Below the pieces are notes generated by a model. That model searched no databases. It saw only the letters and a program-made list of their open reading frames with translations, and was not told the DNA's origin. The position numbers and the translations under genes are program-made. 34,722 nucleotides of DNA from Paraburkholderia sp. BL21I4N1 (GTDB lineage Bacteria > Pseudomonadota > Gammaproteobacteria > Burkholderiales > Burkholderiaceae), in NCBI RefSeq assembly GCF_002973525.1, contig NZ_PVEN01000031.1, positions 1 through 34,722 of the forward strand, written 5' to 3'. The stretch's first letter is position 1. The number at the start of each line of letters is the position of its first letter. This document shows positions 30,171-34,722 of this stretch, one piece after another.

Positions 30171-31664
30171 ATGCCCGCAACCCGATGGCGCCTCTCGTTC
30201 GCTAGCCAGCTCGTGGTTTTCTGGCTGCTGGTGGCGGTCATGTGTGCGCTCCTGATCGGGCTCGTCTGGTTTATGGCTCAAGGCAATCTGGAGCGGCAAA
30301 TCGGCGTGGCGCGCGAACAGACGCTGACCAGTTGCAAAGCGGTCGCCTCGCGCTACGACCTGTCGGTCGACCGGGCCGCCGATCCGCAAGGCGCGCCAAA
30401 CACGGATCTGATGCACGCGATTCTCGACGTCGTGCTCGCACAGATGCCGGGCGTCGAAGGCGGTTTCTGGCGTTCGACGAGCAGCATGCGTGGCGTCTTC
30501 GACGCGTACGCGTTTCCAACCTACGAGGGCAGCGGCATCAAGCGGGATATTCCCGAGGCCGAGACGCCGTTGATTCTGCGCACCCTTCGCGCGGCTGCAG
30601 GCGGCCATGCGGCGTCCGATTTTGTCGAAGGACAGCAGGACGCGGTGATCGTCTCGGCGTGTTCAGTGCCGAGGCGCGCCGGACTGTTTGCCTGGACACT
30701 CACGCGGGTGCGGCCACCGCTCGGTCATGACGGCAAGACCTTCGTCACCGGGCTTGCCGTGCTCCTCGCCGTGATCGTCGCGATCGCGATTGCTTTGGGA
30801 ACGCGTCTGCGCCGCTGGCGTGCCAATCTTGCCTGGGTCGAGAAGAACCTGAGCAAATCAGCGGACCTGAATGCGCCTTTCACGCCGATCGCACCCACCG
30901 GCGAGCCGGACCTCGACAAGATCGTCGTCGCATTCAACGCTTACGGTGCACGTACCACGGCACTGCAACAGCAAGCGGGCGAACTCGACAGAAAGCTCGC
31001 GGGCGCCGAGCGGTTTGCCGCGCTTGGCCGGCTGGCGGCGCAGATCGCCCACGAAATTCGCAATCCGATCGGCGCGATGCGCCTCAAGGCGGAAAACGCA
31101 CTGGCCGGCGACGCGCAGCGCAAGCAGCGCGCACTGGCCGCGATCCTCGAACAGATTCAGCGGGTGGAGGTGCAGTTGTCCGGTTTGCTTGCACTCACCC
31201 AGCCGATCCGCGTTAACCGGCAACCTGTCGCTCTGCATCAGTGGCTGATGGCGCGCGTCGAGTTGCATCTCGACGCGGCATCGCGGGCCGGTGTCGTGCT
31301 CGACCTTGCGCAAGAAGTCGACATGCCGGACGAGGCGTGTTTCGACGCCGCCCAACTGGCCCGAGCCATCGACAATCTGATACTCAATGCGCTGCGGCAT
31401 ACACCCACCGGTGGCCACGTCACGTTGCGCGCGACGCGGCGTGCGGACACCCTAAGCATTGAAGTCGCCGACGATGGACCGGGCGTGCCGCCCGCCGAGC
31501 GCGAGCGCATTTTCGAGCCATTCGTGACCAGCGACGCCGCCGGCTCGGGGCTCGGGCTTGCGGTGGTGCGCGAGATCGCCATGGCGCATGGCGGTCGCGC
31601 GTTCTATGCCGGGCGCGAGCACGGCGCCTGTTTTGTGATCGAGATGCCATGCCGCACATCCTGA
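30171..31664 (+). CDS. Sensor histidine kinase, 497 aa
   Basis: Membrane sensor with TM1 (about residues 12-35, LVVFWLLVAVMCALLIGLVW), a periplasmic domain of about 150 residues, TM2 (about 187-209, FVTGLAVLLAVIVAIAIALG), a short linker and a kinase core. The phosphorylated His is H294 in AAQIAHEIRNPIGAM. The ATP domain has DNLILNALRHTP (N box), VADDGPGVPP (G1) and GSGLGLAVVREI (G2). The periplasmic part includes AYAFPTYEGSGIKRDIPEAE, a motif I recall in kinases paired with NtrC-type regulators. Its end overlaps the regulator gene by 16 bases. The input signal is presumably periplasmic and is unknown. No strong ribosome-binding site. Confidence 0.92.
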   Translation: MPATRWRLSFASQLVVFWLLVAVMCALLIGLVWFMAQGNLERQIGVAREQTLTSCKAVASRYDLSVDRAADPQGAPNTDLMHAILDVVLAQMPGVEGGFWRSTSSMRGVFDAYAFPTYEGSGIKRDIPEAETPLILRTLRAAAGGHAASDFVEGQQDAVIVSACSVPRRAGLFAWTLTRVRPPLGHDGKTFVTGLAVLLAVIVAIAIALGTRLRRWRANLAWVEKNLSKSADLNAPFTPIAPTGEPDLDKIVVAFNAYGARTTALQQQAGELDRKLAGAERFAALGRLAAQIAHEIRNPIGAMRLKAENALAGDAQRKQRALAAILEQIQRVEVQLSGLLALTQPIRVNRQPVALHQWLMARVELHLDAASRAGVVLDLAQEVDMPDEACFDAAQLARAIDNLILNALRHTPTGGHVTLRATRRADTLSIEVADDGPGVPPAERERIFEPFVTSDAAGSGLGLAVVREIAMAHGGRAFYAGREHGACFVIEMPCRTS

Positions 31665-33016
31665 TAGTCGACGACGACGACGCCTTCCGCGAAAGCCTCG
31701 CTGAAACGCTCGGCGATCTCGGCCACGACACGACGCAGGCGCGCGGTGGTCACGAGGCGCTCAGCCTGCTCGAAGGTGGCACACGGATCGATTGCATGTT
31801 TCTCGACTTCAGGATGCCAGACCTGAGCGGCATCGAGGTGCTCGAACGGTTGCGCGCAATGCCCGCGCGCGCGGCGCTGCCCGTGGTCGTGCTGACCGCT
31901 TTCGCCACGAGCGACAACACCATCCACGCCATGCGCCTGGGCGCCTTCGAGCATCTGACGAAGCCGGTCGGGCGCGATACGATCGCAACGCTGCTCGTGA
32001 AGATCGGCGCCTCGAACGGCGACCTGTCGGGCGCGGCACTCGCGGCGTCGGGCGAAGAGTCCATCGACGCGAACACGCCACGCTTGCTCGGCAACAGCGA
32101 AGCCCTACGCGATGCACAGAAGCAGATCGGTCGCGCGGCCGCCACCGATTCAACCGTGCTGATCACCGGCGAAACCGGCACCGGCAAGGAAGTCGCCGCC
32201 CGCGTGCTGCATGACGTCTCGCGACGCCAGCACGCGCCGTTTGTCGCCATCAACTGTGCCGCGATCCCGACCGAACTCCTGGAAAGCGAACTATTCGGCC
32301 ACGTGAAAGGCGCATACACCGGCGCGGCGACGCAGAGAACCGGACGGATCGCCGAGGCGGACGGCGGCACGCTATTTCTCGACGAGATCGGCGATCTGCC
32401 ACTGCCCATGCAGGCCAAATTGCTACGCGTGATTCAGGAACGCACGCTCACGCCGGTCGGTAGCAATGCGAACGTGCCGATCGACGTGCGGATCGTGGCC
32501 GCGACGCACCGCGACCTCGTGGCGGAGGTCGCCGCTCGCAAGTTCCGGGAAGACCTGTTCTATCGGCTTAACGTGATTCCGATTCATTTGCCGCCACTGC
32601 GCGAGCGTCCTGCCGACATACTGCCGCTCGCCGCGCATTTTCTCGCGACTGCCGCGAGCCTCGGCGGCCCGGCGCGAAGCTTGAGCAGTGACGCGGAGCG
32701 CCGTCTTCTCGTCCACGCGTGGCCGGGCAATGTGCGCGAGTTGAAAAACGCGATTGAACGCGTCGCGGCGCTCGCACGCGGCCCGCTCGTCACGGATGAT
32801 GACCTTGCCTTTCTGAGCGCGCCGCGCGCGTCGGCCAGCGAGATTCCCGTCGCGTTGCTCGATCTGCCGTTGCCGCAGGCCATGGAATGGCTGGAACGTG
32901 CGGCGATAGAACGCGCATTGCAGCAGACTGCGGGCAATCGCGCGGAAGCCGCGCGCCGGCTCGGCATAAGTCGCCAGTCGCTTTATACGAAGATGGCGGC
33001 GTATAAGCTCGATTAG
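31649..33016 (+). CDS. NtrC-family sigma-54 response regulator, 455 aa
   Basis: Three domains. Receiver (1-120): acidic pocket D8-D11, phosphorylated D53 in FLDFRMPDLSG, conserved Thr in VVLTAFA and Lys in LTKPVG. AAA+ sigma-54 interaction domain (about 140-380): Walker A GETGTGKE at 174-181, sigma-54 contact loop GAYTGA at 221-226 (the Tyr variant of GAFTGA), Walker B GGTLFLDEIGDLP, and the arginine-finger region FREDLFYRLNVIPIHLPPLR. Fis-type HTH (about 415-455): NRAEAARRLGISRQSLYTKM. It is coupled to the kinase by a 16-base overlap. It should bind the TGTCC-N7-GGACA dyads at 30008-30046 and 33044-33082 and activate the flanking -24/-12 promoters. Confidence 0.94.
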   Translation: MPHILIVDDDDAFRESLAETLGDLGHDTTQARGGHEALSLLEGGTRIDCMFLDFRMPDLSGIEVLERLRAMPARAALPVVVLTAFATSDNTIHAMRLGAFEHLTKPVGRDTIATLLVKIGASNGDLSGAALAASGEESIDANTPRLLGNSEALRDAQKQIGRAAATDSTVLITGETGTGKEVAARVLHDVSRRQHAPFVAINCAAIPTELLESELFGHVKGAYTGAATQRTGRIAEADGGTLFLDEIGDLPLPMQAKLLRVIQERTLTPVGSNANVPIDVRIVAATHRDLVAEVAARKFREDLFYRLNVIPIHLPPLRERPADILPLAAHFLATAASLGGPARSLSSDAERRLLVHAWPGNVRELKNAIERVAALARGPLVTDDDLAFLSAPRASASEIPVALLDLPLPQAMEWLERAAIERALQQTAGNRAEAARRLGISRQSLYTKMAAYKLD

Positions 33017-33043
33017 TTTTTTTGCGCAAACGGTCCGCGTAAA

Positions 33044-33082
33044 TGTCCAACAATCGGACACCCCATGTCCAGCAGACGGACA
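33044..33082. promoter_or_regulatory. Paired enhancer dyads upstream of the tandem-domain genes
   Basis: TGTCC-AACAATC-GGACA (33044-33060) and TGTCC-AGCAGAC-GGACA (33066-33082), perfect dyads with centres 22 bp apart. The proximal centre is 73 bp from the -12 GC of the promoter at 33134, the same geometry as at 30008-30046. Confidence 0.85.
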
Positions 33083-33133
33083 TCGTCCCACGGCTCAATG
33101 GGCGAAAGGCCTGATCTGGCAGGCGTCGCGCAA

Positions 33134-33149
33134 TGGCATAGGGCTTGCA
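33134..33149 (+). promoter_or_regulatory. Sigma-54 promoter for the tandem-domain genes
   Basis: TGGCAT-AGGGC-TTGCA matches the -24/-12 consensus, with GG and GC ten bases apart. Predicted start near 33160, about 30 nt before the ATG at 33190. Confidence 0.85.
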
Positions 33150-33189
33150 AAGACTCCCGCACGACATTTCGTGTCGAAGGAGTCTGATG

Positions 33190-33987
33190 ATGAACCGGTT
33201 CAATCTGATTACCCAGGCGACGCTTGCGCTCGCCGTGATGGCGACTGCGGCTTGCGCCGCGCAACCGGCGCCGTTACCGCAAAACAGCGCAACAACGCCG
33301 CCACCTCCGTCAGTTGCCGGCGGATCCATGCCAGGTCAGTCGAATGGAGCGATGCCGATACCTGCTCCGCCCGATGTCGGCGCGCCCGCGCCACCGCCGC
33401 AAGCGCGTGATAACGAACCGCTCAACGGCGCGCCTGCCAGCATGAGCGGCGTCGTCCGGCGGTTTCTGATCAATCCCGATGGCGAAGTCGACGGCATGCT
33501 GCTCGCCGACAACACCCTGGTGCGTTTCCCGCCGCATGTGGGCAGCCAGGTGGCCAGCACGATATCGCCGGGGGATACCGTCAACGTGAGCGGCTTCGCG
33601 CAACAGCCGGACGGCACGTTGCGCGCGAGCCTGATCTCCGTTACGAAAAACGGTCGCCGTATCGCGGACCAGCCGCCACCCGCCAACGCACAGCGTCTGC
33701 CAGGTTCGCTGGCCGGTATCGGGCTGGTCAAGCTCAGTGCAGTGGGGCGCGTGCTGCGCGTTACGACTGCGCCTCGCGGCGAATCCGACGGCGTGCTGCT
33801 TGCCGACGGTACGGTCATCAAGCTGACGCCGCCGGCTGCCGTGCAGTTTGCCAATCTGCTGCGCCCAGGAACGACAATCGCCGCTCAAGGCTACGGCACC
33901 CGCAACCGATATGGCGAGGCGCTGCAGGCCACTGCATTCGGCACACCGGGCAATCTGACCACCCTCTACGGCAACTTGCCCCAGTAA
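33190..33987 (+). CDS. Exported protein with two copies of a novel small domain, 265 aa
   Basis: N-terminal signal sequence (ATLALAVMATAAC); Cys22 could be a lipid anchor, though the lipobox TAAC is weak. It is followed by a Pro/Ala-rich linker (about residues 25-80) and two repeats. Repeat 1 (about 84-160) starts MSGVVRRFLINPDGEVDGML and contains VRFPPHVG and PGDTVNVSG. Repeat 2 (about 182-256) has VGRVLRVTTAPRGESDGVLL, IKLTPPAA and PGTTIAAQG. The beta-rich pattern with G..V..G ends suggests OB-like folds (DUF5666-like at best). Start 33190 has AAGGAG seven bases upstream; ATG 33187 is too close. It is behind a sigma-54 promoter and 23 bp ahead of a gene for the same domain without export signal. 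Function unknown. Confidence 0.8.
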   Translation: MNRFNLITQATLALAVMATAACAAQPAPLPQNSATTPPPPSVAGGSMPGQSNGAMPIPAPPDVGAPAPPPQARDNEPLNGAPASMSGVVRRFLINPDGEVDGMLLADNTLVRFPPHVGSQVASTISPGDTVNVSGFAQQPDGTLRASLISVTKNGRRIADQPPPANAQRLPGSLAGIGLVKLSAVGRVLRVTTAPRGESDGVLLADGTVIKLTPPAAVQFANLLRPGTTIAAQGYGTRNRYGEALQATAFGTPGNLTTLYGNLPQ

Positions 33988-34010
33988 CTCAATTTAAAGG
34001 AGTGCACCCC

Positions 34011-34571
34011 ATGTATTGGATCGATCCCGCTTGCCTGCCCGAAACCCTCGGCAAGGTCTCACAGTTTCTGCTCAATCCGCACGGCGAACTCGACGGCTTC
34101 ATTCTCGAACGCAGCGGCCGCCCCCCGCAGCAAGTGCACTTTCCCCCGCACCTGTCGAAGCGCGTCGCCAGACATGTCGCGATTGGCGACAGTGTGCGGG
34201 TCCGCGGTGTCAAACCTCGCTCAGCCGACCTCGTCGTGGCGATTTCGCTGACCACCAGGAACGCGGTCGAGATCGTGGACGACGGGCCGCCGCATCACGA
34301 TCTAAAGGAGCCTGCGCCCGCGATGGAGACGAAACCGGCGGATGTGCAAGGCCAGGTCGTCTTGCCGTTGTTCGGTCCAAAGGGAGAATTACGCGGCGCG
34401 TTGCTGGATGACGGCACGTCGCTGCGGATGCCGCCGCATGCCGCCGCTGAACTCGCTGCCTATCTTGCGCCGGGGGTTCATGTGCAGGCGTGGGGTGACG
34501 GCATCAAAAATCGGCACGGTCGAACGGTGAACGTTCATGAAATCGCTGAACTCGTTGACGACATGTCCTGA
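34011..34571 (+). CDS. Cytosolic protein with two copies of the same domain, 186 aa
   Basis: No signal peptide. Repeat 1 (about residues 13-88) reads LGKVSQFLLNPHGELDGFIL with VHFPPHLSKRVARHVAIGDS, clearly the domain of the preceding gene. Repeat 2 (about 112-180) is more diverged: QGQVVLPLFGPKGELRGALL, then LRMPPHAAAELAAYLAPGVH and VQAWGDG. The shared core is G.V..FL.NP.GE.DG.LL, a short strand, then FPPH and a closing G..V...G. ATG 34011 has AAAGGAG eight bases upstream. Probably co-transcribed with 33190-33987. The pairing of an exported and a cytosolic version suggests a ligand or metal handled on both sides of the membrane, but this is inference. Confidence 0.78.
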   Translation: MYWIDPACLPETLGKVSQFLLNPHGELDGFILERSGRPPQQVHFPPHLSKRVARHVAIGDSVRVRGVKPRSADLVVAISLTTRNAVEIVDDGPPHHDLKEPAPAMETKPADVQGQVVLPLFGPKGELRGALLDDGTSLRMPPHAAAELAAYLAPGVHVQAWGDGIKNRHGRTVNVHEIAELVDDMS

Positions 34572-34595
34572 ACGGGCATTGAGAAATAGCAGTTC

Positions 34596-34615
34596 GCCGG
34601 TCGTCAATGACCGGC
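34596..34615. terminator. Short hairpin beside the IS insertion point
   Basis: Perfect 7-bp arms GCCGGTC / GACCGGC with a 6-nt loop lie 25 bp after the last gene and 12 bp before the IS boundary. It may be the operon terminator; palindromes are also insertion targets for IS1182-type elements. Confidence 0.4.
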
Positions 34616-34627
34616 TCGACCGTTATC

Positions 34628-34722
34628 GGTCCAGAGTGTGTGAAAACGTATTGATCGCCTAAACTGAATCAACGCACTGAGATCGGGTGACTCATGAAGC
34701 GATTCGTTGAAGGCGATGACCG
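34628..34722 (+). mobile_element. End of an insertion sequence (right copy)
   Basis: 34628-34721 is the exact reverse complement of 1-94. The IS tip is near GGTCCAGAGTGTGTG, and the element continues rightwards out of the window. The two copies are in opposite orientation with their 5' ends facing each other across the window. Confidence 0.75.
34694..34722 (+). CDS. Transposase, N-terminal fragment (runs off window)
   Basis: ATG at 34694 gives MKRFVEGDD before the sequence ends, the same start as on the minus strand at position 28. IS1182-family resemblance is from memory of the N-terminus only. Confidence 0.6.

Noticed and set aside
33010..33024. T-run after the response-regulator stop as a terminator
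   Set aside because: No stable hairpin precedes the T-run.
1..34722. Calling the whole window a functional composite transposon
   Set aside because: Only IS tips are visible, the cargo includes ordinary chromosomal operons, and contig ends at repeats explain the pattern equally well.

Overview
The window looks like chromosomal DNA from a Burkholderia/Paraburkholderia-type beta-proteobacterium. The reasons are high GC, two 16-strand-type Burkholderiales porins ending in Phe, dense LysR/MarR/AraC/ArsR regulators, an NtrC-family system and many transporters. This is judged from sequence character and family recognition only. No tRNA, rRNA, CRISPR array or phage module was seen. Both ends carry the same 94 bp in inverted orientation, each holding the first codons of an IS transposase that reads out of the window. 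The window is therefore bounded by two IS copies, and the boundaries may simply be contig edges.

Layout. 1-875: IS edge, a gene beheaded by the IS, and a translationally coupled unknown gene. 937-3442: marR, isochorismatase-fold hydrolase and MFS exporter in one minus-strand operon behind a 40-bp dyad operator. 3545-4687: porin. 4722-5904: a lysR gene and a partial second copy of its control region in front of the porin. 6025-11304: a plus-strand catabolic/uptake cluster made of a 2OG-Fe(II) oxygenase, a DddP-like M24 metallohydrolase and a betaine-type ABC importer. 11424-12305: secreted CYTH-like unknown. 12419-16946: minus-strand operon of porin, ATPase, periplasmic binding protein and fused permease of the ferric-type ABC family. 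17195-19286: periplasmic beta-propeller and a membrane fatty-acid-hydroxylase-type di-iron enzyme. 19368-21519: AraC regulator divergent from a small conserved protein and an MDR oxidoreductase. 21690-23014: VOC, ArsR and SRPBCC operon. 22997-24703: small membrane proteins, LysE exporter and DedA. 24842-27061: GNAT, then an ArsR regulator with an Old Yellow Enzyme.

27358-34571 is the most interesting part. A sensor kinase and an NtrC-type sigma-54 activator lie between two predicted target units: an MFS plus ArsB-like transporter pair (divergent), and a secreted/cytosolic pair of proteins that together carry four copies of one small domain. Two near-identical -24/-12 promoters were found, TGGCAT-N5-TTGCA. 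Each sits the same 73 bp from a pair of 17-bp dyads (TGTCS-N7-SGACA) whose centres are 22 bp apart. The sequence thus predicts a self-contained sigma-54 regulon with a transport arm and a novel envelope-protein arm. Its inducer is unknown. The layout resembles ZraSR-type envelope-stress loci, but the effectors are different.
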